A stretch of DNA of 64,000 nucleotides. Source: Solen grandis. Lineage: Eukaryota > Mollusca > Bivalvia > Adapedonta > Solenidae. The notes under the pieces are model-generated. The model saw nothing but the letters and a program-made list of their open reading frames with translations. It did no database searches and was not told where the DNA came from. A program made the translations under genes and the position numbers. Positions 1-12,915 of this stretch are shown here, in pieces (within the stretch, counting starts at the first letter, position 1; each line of letters begins with the position of its first letter). The DNA lies in assembly GCA_021229015.1 (NCBI GenBank), contig CM037781.1:72990903-73054902 (forward strand). The letters run 5' to 3'.

Positions 1-1098
1 TGATACTGTAATCTTTGGAGATAATGAACATGATTTTCAAAATAGAAATTATTCAAAAACCAAAGTCATAGTATTTGGGACCAAAAACCAAATTTTAAGG
101 AACCAAAGAAAAAACATTACAAATATCTTGGTTTTCTTCATCTGGTTTTATTTGAACTTTGTTAGTATATTGTATTATTTACAATATTTGTGTATCTGTC
201 ATGCATTGTTTCATGTGTGTAAGATGAACTGGTCGAGGTCAAAGAGTGCGGTCTACAGACTACATGAGTGACGATTTCAGTCTTTCTCTCTTATTTTCAC
301 TACATAATATAAATTTTGGAGATATATTTTTATCAAAGTTATCTTTTTAACAACAAATAAAGCTATCAAACGGTATACTTACCTCTAAAATGTCCAATAA
401 ATGGCTGTTTGATCCATAAGTTGTGGCACATGGTTTTCTGTTAATCTCAGCGTGAAATCCGTGCAAGTTACTGTGCTGTGTGTCAAAGGTCGTGATGACC
501 AATCAAAATCATCGATCGCAAGTGTGACGCAAACAACCGACTTCTATTATCAACTAGAATTTATCATTGTTTAAACTATAGTTCACTGCTCTGCCACATT
601 AGTAATTTATTCTCAACTTTTTTAATTACTTTCTAATATGATATTAATTTCCTTTAGACTTGGAATCCAAAAATCGTTAATTACATAGTACAATATATTC
701 TATACTGCGCACTCTCTCTCTCTCTCTCTCTCTAATTAAAACATGTCAAGGAAAAATACAAGAAAATCGTACGTTTGTATTTATTTGAATGTAGGTGTCG
801 ATTTGCATATCTTGAACTTTTATAATTTAATGTTGTTTCACTGTTTCTTTATTATATTTTCTATCATACTATTCGTCCTCATGTACTTCTGTATTCTTTT
901 GTGACAAATTAACCAATCAACATAAAAGAATACTTATTTTATTTCATTTTTATTTTTTTTTTTGTAACCATAGTCAATATTTTGCTAAGTCACTGAAATA
1001 TTTTTTTTTTCTCTTTCTCGATTTAATTCATAAACGTTTGAACAGTTAAATAGTAGATTTATATTCTTATGATACTTTATCTGTTTATTCTTACCCGT

Positions 1099-1137
<39 letters not shown>

Positions 1138-2600
1138 AGGCGTGTTAGGCTCACCATCCCCTCAAAATTTGTATGTATATACATGTATGTATGTGTTTGT
1201 GATTTTGATATAGGTCTGTTTGTTTACCCGTTAAATGTTGTTTCACTGTTCCTATAAAATATTTTTTTTTCTGTTGTATTTCTTCACATGCTGTTACAAA
1301 TGTACTTTGTAAACTGTGACACAATAAAAGATATGTTCTGTTCTGTTCTATAAACAGATTAGAATCCAGCATAATATATAACCTATTTTGGTTACAATCT
1401 AGCGCTCTTGCTGCTCACCACAACCAACCCGCCGACAGTCTATCAGTGCCTTCGGCGCTTTGATTATATTTTACCATAAGTTTATTATTATCATTATGGT
1501 ACATTTTTCACCGAATTTCTCAAACTTGTATTTTCCCATTGACCAGCATTTTTACAATCAGATCTAGAAAGTACTTTACTTCTTTGTAACTTATGACTTA
1601 CATTTGATCTTAACAGGCGGACGTAGTTATGGTCAAGTGTTGTAGCTCTTTTATTTCTAGTTACAGTATCAAAGGGAAGACATGTGCACAAAAACCAAAA
1701 AGAACTTAAATGATGTCACATATCTTTTTTTGTGGTTTGAAGTGCCCGCTTCCCCACCGGATACATATTGGATGTTAAGAGTCCCTAAATCAAACGTGTC
1801 ATCAAAACTTTCTCTGTAACTATCTGACATCATTTTACAGTGAGTGCTAGTTATGATATTACCACAGTAACAAAGAACACGTGTGTGTGTGTGGGGGGGG
1901 GGGGGTCATTTGAGACCGGGAAATTTGGTCTCAATACGCAATAAAGAGTTGGTATGATTATCAAGGTCGGCGACCATTCAAATACATATGTATATAAGAC
2001 AACAATCGGAACAGGAAAAATGGCCCGTACTAGTCAGTCTGTATAGGTGAGTTGGTCGCAATGTTGGATTAGACTGTCCAACAATTTATTCACGAAATAT
2101 CAATTAAGTTGCACTGAACAAAAATTTATAAGGATCACTTAAATGTCCAGTTTATAAAATCAAATACAATGATAGAAATGCTACTTCTGAAATTTCTTGT
2201 AAAACATTTAAATAATCCAGCTCAGACAATCAAACATATTCACACTTGTTCACTATCAAAAAAGGGAGCCTGTTTACCCTAAAATTCATTTTGGCTCAAT
2301 TTTATCCCTTTTTCAACTTAGAATTACCTGTGGTGGATAAGTTTTTTGTTAAGGTCATTTTATCAAAAGCTTTCAAACATATTCACTTCAAGGTCGGAAT
2401 ACTTGATCACTTTCAAAGTAGAAAAAAATTCAAAAGGGAATGTCACTCTTAAATTCTTTTTTTTTTTTACAGTTATGCCCCTTTTCAACTTAGTTCATTT
2501 TAAAAAAAAATATCAAAGTCTGTTGAGACATGGACATTTTAGGTTAATATTTTCCATTCAAGTTCTTACCTCAGTAAGTACTAAAACTAGGGACTGATCG
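1..2600. other. gene-free AT-rich stretch with simple repeats
   Basis: No exon or RNA gene was recognised. The stretch has (CT)n runs at 712-733 and 1102-1132, a GT run followed by a G run near 1882-1907, and a degenerate tandem stretch at about 2240-2560 around 'ttatccctttttcaactta' motifs. Short reading frames here are low-complexity or repeat-derived. The 'ataaaagatatgttctgttctg' end near 1325 resembles a LINE tail but has no coding sequence attached. Confidence 0.6.
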
Positions 2601-2611
2601 AAACTTCCTCG

Positions 2612-2880
2612 AACCGTCCCCGGTGGGCGAGTGGTTAGAGCGTCCGCCTCGGGAGCGGGAGGTCGTGGGTTCGATCCCCGGTCGCGACATACCAAAGTCG
2701 TAAAAAATGGTACTGTTATAGCTCCCTTGCTTGGCGCTCAGCATATAAGGGTAGTTGTGGTAGTTGCCACATGTCTACGGCGTGATACTGCAGTGTGGCA
2801 GAACTATATCTGTTTCAAGTAGACACCGTTTCCAAATGACTGAAATACTGTCGGTGGGACGTTAAACCCAACAAACAAAC
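2612..2880 (+). mobile_element. tRNA-derived SINE with intact target-site duplication
   Basis: The head (about 2618-2690) is tRNA-like, with a GTGGTTAGAG A-box region and a GGTTCGATCCC B box. A body follows and the element ends in an AAACAAACAAAC tail. The 11-bp sequence aaacttcctcg stands directly before (2601-2611) and after (2881-2891) the element, as expected of LINE-driven retroposition. It is not a functional tRNA gene, because the acceptor stem does not close and the tail is SINE-type. A second, reversed copy lies at about 40.8-41.09 kb. Confidence 0.85.
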
Positions 2881-3059
2881 AAACTTCCTCGGGTGTTTTG
2901 GTCTCATGTGTTTTAGGTGAACAATACAAATATAACAGCTAACAGCTCATTTGTATTAAATAATCATTATATAATAGGTAAAGCTTCAAAGGCGATGTAT
3001 GTTCTTCTCAAACATATCAAAGACTTAGAAATAATGCCTAAAATTCATTACAGTTATTT

Positions 3060-4135
3060 GACTCAATTGTTGGTTCAATTTTAAATTTTTGAATTTTGTA
3101 AAAGTATACTTGGGGTGGGTCAAAACGCTTTCAATGCAGCTGTGTATGGTGAGTTGGGTAGATACCCACTCTATGTTAACAGATTTGTTCAAATCATAAA
3201 ATATTGGTTTAAATTGATACACACAGATAATATTTTACTAAAAACACTTTATTATAACATTCTTTATAACATCAATAGAAGAGACAGTTGGCCCCAGAAA
3301 GTTAAAGGTCTTTTAGATGAATATTTTTTTTTTTTTTTTCAGATGTATGGATATATCCTGAAAGTGTACATGTACCTACCTTTGTAAAAGTATTTTAACA
3401 ACGTGTAATTGACGTTTTTCAACAACAGTGGTTTACTGATATTAATAACAATAGGATACTTTGTTATTTTTATAGTCACCTTAAATGTACATTTAATCCT
3501 GAAGAATATTTGTCATTAATTGTATCTAAGCGTTTACGCAAAGAATTAACCAACTTACGCATTTCTTCGAATTTTTTAAGAATTAATTCAGCAAGATTCA
3601 GAGAAAAGATACCGAGAGATCAAAGATATTGCCAGTTTTGTTTGCAGGAAACTCATATTGACATAGAAGATGAATTCCACTTTGTAATTAAGTGCAACGG
3701 TTTTTTAGACTACGTAAGAAGTATATAAATAAATATTATTTTTTCAACTCTTAAATACAAATAACAAACTTACTCTGTTAAATCTATGCAAATATCTTAA
3801 ACTAGCTCACGAAAGAAGAGATAAAAAAATTACTTTACGTGAAATCGTGTAGTATTTTCATCTTTATTTACTTATTTGTATTAGCATACTATCCATTCTC
3901 CGTGATATTCAAACTGATATGTATCACTGACTGTCAACATATTTTAGATGACAAATATATGATACTTTTGTTAATAAAATGCATAGAGTTATCTCTATTT
4001 CCAGCCTTAATTAACTATATCTTATCTATTTTATTTTCAGATAATTGTGACATTATAATTTATTTCTTCGAAATTCTGTATATGATGATGTACTCTATTG
4101 TACAAATTAAATAAAAGTTGTCTGTCTGTCTGCTA
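3060..4135 (+). mobile_element. 5'-truncated non-LTR retrotransposon (LINE) 3' end, decayed
   Basis: Three broken frames read as the C-terminal part of a LINE polyprotein. One (3115-3387) contains AVYGELGRYPLYV, typical of the region downstream of the reverse transcriptase. Another (3510-3728) contains RLRKELTNLRISSN, then IPRDQRYCQFC and IEDEFHFVIKC, the C-terminal CxxC...H...C zinc-binding motif of LINEs. Frameshifts and stops separate the pieces, and the element ends in aataaaagttgtctgtctgtctg, a typical short-repeat LINE tail. No endonuclease or catalytic RT motif remains, so it is a dead 5'-truncated copy. Confidence 0.75.
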
Positions 4136-4316
4136 ACATTATACTTTCAAGCCCTCAGAAAAGTTGGGCGCGCTGTCTTGGGAAAGCTCTTGTTATTACA
4201 GTTAATCAACCATCAGTTATTAACACATCCCATTTCAGTTTCGACTTTCAAAATGCAATATCGTATTTAAAGCAGCTCGTTTACAGATGGTCAATGACTA
4301 AGAATTTAATTTAATT

Positions 4317-4870
4317 CAAGCTTTTTTTTTTCTATGAAGATGACTTCAAATCTTGATGAATCTAGGTACAAATGTACGAGTACATCTTGATATGATCTAT
4401 TTAATATTTATGCATTATTTTTTTGTTGTTGTTGTGACCTATATTTCATGGTTGGATAAACATGGTAAATTTGGTTGTTCTAAGTTTCACCTCAGGTTTA
4501 CCTTTGCGTGTAAGCTTTTTTTTCTATGAAGATGACTTCACATCTTTATGAAACTAGGTACAAAAGTTCATTTTGATCTACTTAATATTTGTGCAAAATT
4601 CTGGCTGTGACCTTTCTTCCATGGTTGGATGAACATTGTAAAATTGGTTGTTCTGTCTCATGTTTACCTTTGCATTTTTAAACGCTTTTTTTTTCTATGA
4701 CGATGACTTTACACCTTCCCGAAACTTTACATACATACATGCCAATCATGATATGCATTATTTACCTGTTTTATGGCTGTGACCTTGTAAAATTGATTAT
4801 TCTGCCCCGAGTTTACCTCTGAGTTTAAGCTTCTTTTCAATAAAGTTAACTTCACATCATCATGAAACTT
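4317..4870. repeat. degenerate tandem repeat, about 145-195 bp unit
   Basis: Units begin at about 4317, 4512, 4682 and 4827 with 'aagctttttttttctatga' followed by 'gatgacttcacatc'. The copies are diverged, indicating an old tandem array. No coding potential. Confidence 0.65.
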
Positions 4871-4924
4871 TATACAAATGTACATCATTATATAGACTTT
4901 TAAAAATACAAGCAAATATTGGGT

Positions 4925-5652
4925 TCTGACCACATCCCGGCGGGACATTAGTGTCTGACCACATCCCGGCGGGGCATTAGTGTCTGACCACATCCCGGCG
5001 GGGCATTAGTGTCTGACCATATCCCGGCGGGGCATTAGTGTCTGACCACATCCCGGCGGGGCATTAGTGTCTGACCATATCCCGGCGGGACATTAGTGTC
5101 TGACCACATCCCGGCGGGACATTAGTGTCTGACCACATCCCGGCGGGGCATTAGTGTCTGACCACATCCCGGCGGGGCATTAGTGTCTGACCATATCCCG
5201 GCGGGGCATTAGTGTCTGACCACATCCCGGCGGGGCATTAGTGTCTGACCATATCCCGGCGGGGCATTAGTGTCTGACCAATCCCGGCGGGGCATTAGTG
5301 TCTGACCACATCCCGGCGGGACATTAGTGTCTGACCACATCCCGGCGGGGCATTAGTGTCTGATCACATCCCGGCGAGGCATTAGTGTCTGACCACATCC
5401 CGGCGGGGCATTAGTGTCTGACCACATCCCGGCGGGACATTAGTGTCTGACCACATCCCGGCGGGACATTAGTGTCTGACCACATCCCGGCGGGGCATTA
5501 GTGTCTGACCACATCCCGGCGGGGCATTAGTGTCTGACCACATCCCGGCGGGACATTAGTGTCTGACCACATCCCGGCGGGACATTAGTGTCTGACCACA
5601 TCCCGGCGGGGCATTAGTGACTGACCACATCCCGGCGGGGCATTAGTGTCTC
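4925..5652. repeat. 29-bp GC-rich minisatellite, about 25 units
   Basis: The unit is tctgaccacatcccggcggg followed by gcattagtg, repeated head to tail with no spacers. Units differ mainly at two positions (cacat/catat and GGGGC/GGGAC), and one unit has a small deletion. Each unit carries the palindrome CCCGGCGGG and CpG sites in otherwise AT-rich DNA. The near-identity of units points to recent amplification or ongoing homogenisation. Confidence 0.95.
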
Positions 5653-6413
5653 AGAGACACATTTTCTTGTTATTTTCCTATACATACGCTTCATCTACAC
5701 AATGGACCAAAATATGAAAAAATACAAATTTGTCATGTGAACGTTGATTTGCCCTCTTTTTTTTTTTTCTTTTTTTTTGTTAAATAAGCACATTAACATA
5801 AAAATAACAGTGCTTTTAAAAGATTTAGATTTCCTGCACTGACTCTTGTATATAGAAGACTCGTAGCGTTTTTTTTAATTTTTTTTTTTTTTTTTTTAAA
5901 GGTAATAGGCTTGTGTTTGGTGTTTTTATAATTACATCTCTGGTACGTGCCGCACATTTTATCCTTTCATTTCGCCATTAGTGAATTCAATCTTTACAAT
6001 GTTTAATGCTTTGGGTTTTTCAAAAATTTTTAGCAAACAGAGATGTTTTTTCTGTGCAAGCTAAATCTCTAAAATGAGCATGGTGACCCCTATTTTGAAT
6101 TCCAATATTTTTAATTAGTCTAAAGTAATCCAGAGTAATTATGTACAAAATTTTAGAAAAATCTGTCCGTTAAAGAAAAAATAACAATGCCGAAACGCCT
6201 TTGAGTATTGAAGTTTAATTAGCGCTTACTATGGCATGTCAGACGTTGCAATATTCAATAACTATAATTATATGTGTTGTATAACTGTATATATATTGTA
6301 TAAATGCATATATATAATATGGTATAATCAGATATTTAAATTGTATAATTGCTTATTTTTGATTTTATATTGGCATGTTTGTATTTTGTAACAAAGGATT
6401 TTATTGGACCGTT

Positions 6414-6926
6414 ATTTAATCAAAGATTTTTCCTTCCATGAACTGTAAAAATGTGGCATTTTAGGGACCCAAGGGCCCCGTGTTCGATTCCAGCTCGGAG
6501 CAGTAGGTTTTTAGTTGGTTACAGAGTCAAAACAATCTTATTCCATATACATCTTCATAAGAAGAAATTCTAAGTCTGATTTTCTCCCTTTACCGTTGTC
6601 TGTAGGCGACGATCTTGCTTCACGCACATCTACATTATGGTACATCGACTTTCAAACAAATTCATCGAGCCGTTTTTGAAGAATTGCGACAACGAGATTC
6701 TTGTACGACTGTTATCATTTTTGCCAGAATTGACATTTTCAAATTTCCCTAATACTATGAACACTGACTGTTACATTGTAAGAAAACAAAAACCTGAAAT
6801 CTTTTAAGATCACCATATGACTTCTCTTCTCTCGCTACGCTATCAGTCTAGAATAGTCTTAATATTTGGGTCCCCAAAATGCCGCATTTTTGCAGTTCAT
6901 GGAAGGAGCCATCTTTGATTTAACAA
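6414..6926. mobile_element. nested inverted-repeat element (about 0.5 kb)
   Basis: The arms at 6414-6472 and 6868-6926 are reverse complements, with the core 'ccttccatgaactg(t/c)aaaaatg(t/c)ggcattttrgggaccc'. It lies wholly inside the larger 6229-8892 element. The sequence just inside the left arm has a tRNA B-box-like GTGTTCGATTCC followed by agctcggagcag. A related reversed sequence is at about 12320-12350. No coding sequence was seen. Confidence 0.6.
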
Positions 6927-8077
6927 GTAATAATTGTACCAGTGAACTGTTACAAGGTCTCCCAAACGAATTTTAAGAAATAAGGTCATAAGTAAAATTG
7001 AGAGGGTGGGCCTGACCCCATGGTGACCCATGTGAACATAAAAGTAGCATTCAATCCATCTGATCATGAGGAACAAAAATATATTATTGTTTATTGGTGG
7101 TGCTCTGAATGGTTTTTGAAAAAAATGTCAGAAGTAAAACTGACGCTGACGGGGTGGGGCCAGACCCTTTTGTGACCCCCCCCCCCCACACACACACACC
7201 GACCTGGGGATGGGGGGACACTTAAGAAGTACTATTCAATCTGTCTCTTCATGAGGAACAAGAATATATATGAATTAGGGTGAAGATCTGAACAGTTTTT
7301 AAAATATAAGGTCAAAGTAAAATTGAGGGATGGGGCCGGACCCCTGGGTGACCTCGGTGAACACCAAAGTAGTACTATTCAATTCTTCTCATTATGAGGA
7401 ACAAAATATGATTTTGGGATTGGGAATTTGAAATATTCAACTAAAATACATTTTTATGCAAAAAAAATCTATCTTTGAGAGAAATAGCCTGTCCCCCAGG
7501 GACCCCACATTTACAAAATTAAGGGGGGGGGAGAGGGGGCACCACTACTTATTGAAGACTACAAGTGTGTGAAATTTTAAAAAGATAGGTGGAGTGGCCT
7601 CCGAGATATGGCCTTTAAAATAGAAGAAAGAAGAAGAAGAATAAATCTCCAAACTTTGTTTGGGAAGCTTAATAACGGTCCAATGAAATCCTTTGTTTCA
7701 AAAGTGTAAACAAATCCCATGATTCAATTATAGAACATATATACACCATTTATACCATAAATATATTGGAAATTATACAACATATATATGACTTTTACCA
7801 CAGATATATCAAATTATACAATACATATACAAAAGTAATGAAATATATATATGGAATCATACAATACATAAATAAGCAATTATACAATATATATTTGAAA
7901 TTATACCATAAACATATGCAACTATCTATCTATATATCTATCTATCTATAAATTTGGGTTGGGGGCTGTGAAGGATAAAACTGTTAAAATAAAAATTTTG
8001 TTAGGGTGAGAAAATTTTCTGAAAAAAAAGGTGAATATGTTAGGTTTAAGATCTGGTAAAAACATCTTTTTGTTGAT

Positions 8078-8782
8078 TCAGGGACGGTCTACTATCTGAA
8101 ACGAGCGGAGCTTTTGTTTAAATGCTAAAAGATCATTTTGTGAGACTATATTTTCTGGTAAGCTGTTCCAAAGTATCACTGTATAAGGAAAAAAGGAATA
8201 TTTAAAGTAGCTAGCTGGAGTATGAATTTGCCTGTAAGATAAAGAGTGTAAGTGGCGGGATATCCTCGCTGGTCTTTCAAGATATGCAGGTAATGGGACA
8301 GCAACAAGGTTATTTACTATTTTGTAAAACATAAGAAGTCTGGTGACATCACGTCTGTACTGAAGGGTTTGCCAGTCAAGTTCCTTCTGCATGCTGGTGA
8401 CACTGTCGTAATAAGAATAGTTATTATTAACCCATCGGACTGCTCTGCGTTGTACTTTTTCTATTTTATCTATATATGTCTGTGTATGAGGACTCCAGAC
8501 TGTAGAGGCATATTCTACTTGAGGTCTAACCAATGTTTTGTAAGCTGCTTCTCTAACTTCCTTATTCTTTGTCTGGATGTTTCTGTGGAGGAAACCAAGA
8601 GTTTTATTAGCAGAAGAAGTAATGTTGTCAATATGTTTATTCCAAGAGAGATCTTTTGATATTGTAACTCCTAAGTATTTGGCATTATCCACTGTTTCTA
8701 AAGCTTGTCCATGTAATCTGTAATCAAAGGAAAGTGCTTTCTTCTTTTTAGTAATATTTAAAACAATGCATTTACTGGGACT
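8078..8782 (-). pseudogene. LINE reverse-transcriptase C-terminal fragment
   Basis: An uninterrupted reading frame carries the post-catalytic part of a jockey/CR1-like reverse transcriptase. Motifs include KYLGVTISKDLSWNKHI, then KTLVRPQVEYASTVWSPHT and KIEKVQRRAVRWV, ending ILWNSLPENIV...LLAFKQKLRSF. The catalytic FADD-box region and everything upstream are missing, and the fragment begins abruptly in AT-rich arm sequence of the 6229-8892 element. It is therefore a 5'-truncated insertion into that element's right arm. The frame is open to its stop at 8078, so the insertion is fairly young, but there is no complete gene. Confidence 0.85.
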
Positions 8783-9396
8783 ATATGCAATATATCTGAT
8801 TATACCATATATATATGCATTTATACATACATATGTACAGTTATACAACACATATATAGTTATTGAATATTGCAACGTCTGACATGCCATAGTATGCTAA
8901 CGTCGTTAAACTTGCAAGATTATAATGAGTACATAGTGGGACATTTTTTATTTTTTTTTAGTTTTTTATTCTTCAGTACTTTGATGTTGATGCTTCCCGT
9001 ATATTGGCGGAAATACACGGAGGTAGACGATCATGAATGGCCGACCGGAAGTAGGCTGAAAATAAATAAAGGCTCCTAAAAAGTTGAAAATGTCGCATAT
9101 TTCTTCTCTATGTGTGTGTTTTGATAAGTCAAAACTCTAAATAATGAAAGAGTAATGGAATTAAGTAGACAAGAGAGTCAGGTAAGTCAAGAAAAGATGG
9201 AATTCCAAAGTTTATGGTTAATGTAAACACACCGTTAATATCAGAACTCAGTGGGTGGGGGTCATTTAGTAGAAACTATTTATTTATATTATTTCGTATG
9301 ATACCTCCATTCTTGCATGCCCTTATGGGCAGCCTTCTAATAATGTGTCGAAATGCTACTTCACGTTGTTTTTATTCTTATTTTACAGATCATATA

Positions 9397-9742
9397 CAGG
9401 GGTTTACTTAAGGATTTGACTTTCACTTGTCCAGGGGGCAAGTTACTTTGAACATCTACTAGCCCCTAGTGAAAACAGGTTGCCCGATCTTGAAGATATG
9501 TGGTGTTTGTTAATGTTTGAAATTAAATATGTGCAAATATTAAGGTGGATTTTAGTTAATATGTTTCAAAGACAATTTGCAAGCATTTTACCCCTGATAT
9601 ACAAAAGAAAATAAAAAAAACAACAAAGATTTAATTTACATAAATAAACTTGCCCGCCGGGCTATCTTCTTTGAAAAATCACTTGCCCGTAGTGGTTTTT
9701 ACCCGGCACGGGCAAGTGGGCGTCCAGTTAAGAAAACCCCTG
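9397..9742. mobile_element. hAT-like MITE, 346 bp
   Basis: The ends are CAGGGGTTTACTTAAGGA on the left and, reverse-complemented, CAGGGGTTTTCTTAACTGGA on the right. The adjacent 8 bp are atcatata and atatatat (6 of 8 match), compatible with a hAT target duplication. The interior is AT-rich with repeated 'cttgcccg' and 'gggcaagt' motifs and no coding sequence. Confidence 0.65.
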
Positions 9743-9854
9743 ATATATATTTGAAAACTACACAGTCCACACCATAGCATGAAATTGGAAACTGTAACCC
9801 ACTTTGATTTGTGCTATTTATATGGGGAAGCTAATGTTACTTAGAGATATATCC

Positions 9855-10440
9855 TCGAGTGCCCAAACTGCGCCCCCCTAAGATTTAATTAGGAAATGCA
9901 ACATAAATAAAATAGATAGACTAAAAACTGTTCACGTACCAATTAATTCTATCAAATTCACATTGATACCCCCCAAAATAATTCTTTTATAAATAATTAT
10001 TCACTCGAAAATAACATTAAATACATTACGGGTCAAATATTATGCCATCATTTTGTGTGGTCCTAAATTTGCCCCCTAGGTGACGTCATAGCAGTTGCGA
10101 ATTGTACTCATATGACTTCCATTTATAAATATGTAAACACAGCAGATGGAATTTCCGAGATACTTTTATTTTAAAAAATTGAGTTTAAAAGGGCCATTCT
10201 GTGTGGCAAATCATTTTGTATTAAGAAAAACACATAAAAAGAGTGGTGCGAGATAAAATTTGCAATATTTATCTGTTTGAATCAAAATTTCGTACAAAAA
10301 TCATCTGAGTTTATTTACAGAAACATATTTAAAAAAAAATTCACAGTCGCATACGCGTGTGATAAAATCTAGCGAGACTACGATATAAAAAAGAAAGGTG
10401 GCGGAGTTAGGACAGGGGCGCAGTTAGGACCTCCGACGAT
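9855..10440. mobile_element. possible non-autonomous inverted-repeat element
   Basis: The 'aactgcgcccccct' sequence near 9868 and the reverse complement of 'ggggcgcagttaggacctcc' near 10416-10435 form an imperfect inverted repeat around ~550 bp of AT-rich sequence. No clean target duplication was found, so the boundaries are approximate. Confidence 0.35.
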
Positions 10441-10799
10441 ACTTATAATTGCAAAGGGACAAAACCAGCAATTTGAATTCATATATACAGTGGATGCCTA
10501 TATCTATGTTAAGTATGGTGGTCTTAAGAAAACATGTTATTTTATCCATTTCAGTTATAAAAATATACTATTTACCCCTTTTTTTAGGCATTTTCATAAC
10601 TTGACAGCTGCAGATGTCTTGTAAATAAACAAAGCACAGATACACAAAAAGTTATGACGTCATTAAAAAAAAGTGTACATACGCACATGGTTCTAGAACA
10701 AAAGGTTTGACAACAGGTCAGGTTCGAGAACAGGTTAGTCTACGATATATGACACAATGGAAATTAAGACAGAAAGGTTATTGTTTACATCATTTTTTT

Positions 10800-10890
10800 A
10801 TAAAAACATTATGAACATGGATTTTGTTTTTAAGCATAGGCACAATAGTGTTATGTACTGTATATGTAATTATTTGCAAAATGATCCTGA
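10800..10890 (+). repeat. dispersed direct repeat, copy 1
   Basis: The 'aagcataggca(c/t)aata' and 'tactgtatatgtaattatttgcaaaat' sequence recurs at 12100-12190. The family is unidentified and no coding sequence was seen. Confidence 0.6.
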
Positions 10891-12099
10891 CTGGAGAAAT
10901 TTACCTGCACACTGTGACTCCAGACAGTGACATATTGTCCAAAAGACAACAACAATATCACCAATTTATTTGTTCAAACATTGCGTGTGCCATTAAACAA
11001 GGTGTTAGGTTGTTTTCATAAATGGGTATCAACTCATTGTTGTTAGTGAGAACCAGTTTCATAGGCTGCTGCCATTTGCAAGATTGTGATAAATTTTTAA
11101 GGCTGAAAAAAAAAAATGATGTCTGAATTCAGAGGAACAGATAAGCTGTGTATATGCATATTTTACGCAAATAAAATGGACCAATACGCTAAACATTTTA
11201 ATTCTGTGCGTACCATTTACGCATGAAAAAATGACTTCACTCAATTCTTTTTAATTCCTTGTGTATCGAATTCCATTGCTGCTGATGTTTTAACAAACAG
11301 CTGATTGTCCCTTCCAGCTTTAAAGTGTATTGCCTTCAAGAACCATTGATCATTTGACATTTGTACATTCAAAATTTCAAGAGCATCTGGCACACCTTGA
11401 TGACTTAATTAACAGGGTTGTCGATAGTACCCAAGCCCATCAATAGTGGACTGGGCTAAAATGCACAATATCATCTTTGTTGGGTTATCTTTTTTTAATG
11501 TTAAGACATTTATGCACCTTAGAAATTATTTATATGCAACGCAAAGAATAAAATAATTATAACATGCGAATATATATGTTTTTTCATAAAAAAAGAATAT
11601 TGCTTTATTTTCAATTATGCCACTTTTGTCTTGTGAATTAGACCTTGTTATCTTTACCTTCTGGCGAGAAAAACAAAATGTCACTTCGAGGTAGAAAATC
11701 AAGTTCTAGGAAATCATCCCTTACAAGTAACCAAAATACCATTCTCAGGTATTGTAGATAAAACCACCTTTTTAAGGTAAGAAAAAGTTTCACTCAGAAA
11801 GTTAAAATATCTACAGTAAAAAGTACTCATAAGAAACGGGTAGTGATCACTCAATTGAAACCATTTCTTATCTGTTCCTCTGCTGCATTACTTCTCAAAT
11901 TTGAGAAAGGAATTGAGATGTAAATGTATACGCTCTGCTTACCTACCTCCATGATATTGTTTATCAATCTTGTGCATAATTAGAATTTTGTTGCAATAGA
12001 TGCTTTTTTGTCTCCTTGTCTTCATTATAACTAGTAAATAACAATCACGATGGAGGCAGCCATTTTGAAATTAAGGATAAGTTTCAATTTTTTTTTAAA

Positions 12100-12190
12100 A
12101 ACGGTATGAACATCAATTGTTTTCAAGCATAGGCATAATAATGTAATTATAAATATACTGTATATGTAATTATTTGCAAAATAGTCCTAC
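12100..12190 (+). repeat. dispersed direct repeat, copy 2
   Basis: Diverged copy of the 10800-10890 sequence in the same orientation, 1.3 kb away. Confidence 0.6.
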
Positions 12191-12798
12191 TTTGTTTACA
12201 AGTGCATTAAAAAAAATCAAAGGCTGACCTACCGACCCATATTTTAGTGTAACCAGAAACAAGACTTTTTTAGGTCTTAATATAAATTGGTAAAAACTAA
12301 ATGTAACAAATTAAAATCCAACTGCTCCGAGCTGAATCAAACTCGGGACCCTCAGTATGTAATTCAGACTCTACCATATCACCGCAAAAGTCAGAAATTG
12401 ACATTAATTGTGATTTTGTCACTTATTCTTATATATTACTTTTATTTATTTGTATATATTGTATCTAAAATATTATAAATACTATTACATTTTTTTCCTT
12501 GAATTATTCTGTACTTAAAAAAAGGTTCTTTGATTTTTTTTACCAGTTGATATATTTCATACTAAAGAGAAGAAAGTATCATTAATATTATGAGAACTGT
12601 ACAGGTCAAAATAGCAAAACCTCAAATGATGTTTGATTAATCCCTTGATGTTTAATGAAGCCTATATAATGAAATATTTACTGAAAGAAAACAAGGAATC
12701 CCCCGGAATCCTTAGTTGTTCAGACAGGGCAATATAGTGAGAAAAATGGATGGAGCGTGCTTTGAAACACACTGTTCAGTAAAATCACAAATGACTTG

Positions 12799-12915
12799 GT
12801 GTACAAGGGGTGTTTCAGAAGTTTATGGACTTTTGCTATAGTTTTAATAAATCTGGATACACCGTAGTTGGGTAGATATAAAGAAATCCACAGACTTCTG
12901 AAAAAAAACACCTTG
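12799..12915. mobile_element. short palindromic MITE-like element
   Basis: The left end caaggggtgtttcagaagt and the reverse complement of the right end, caaggtgttttttttcagaagt, form terminal inverted repeats around ~80 bp. A TA-like target is present only on the left side. Confidence 0.5.

Larger units (their letters stand above)
6229..8892. mobile_element. 2.66-kb inverted-repeat element with TA target duplication
   Basis: The left end CTATGGCATGTCAGACG (from 6229) matches the reverse complement of the right end (to 8892). Similarity continues inward for more than 100 bp through AT-rich sequence and resumes at about 6380-6432 against 7672-7735. The dinucleotide TA flanks both ends (6227-6228 and 8893-8894), as in Tc1/mariner-type elements. 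No transposase was seen. The right arm is interrupted by a LINE fragment and an AT-rich stretch. The interior at 6950-7450 holds three degenerate ~150-bp repeats around 'aggtcaaagtaaaattgag'. Confidence 0.7.

Noticed and set aside
2618..2690. tRNA gene
   Set aside because: A and B boxes are present but the cloverleaf does not close, and the element has a SINE tail and target duplication.
4925..5652. CRISPR-like regular array
   Set aside because: Units are contiguous with no unique spacers, and the window is an animal genome.
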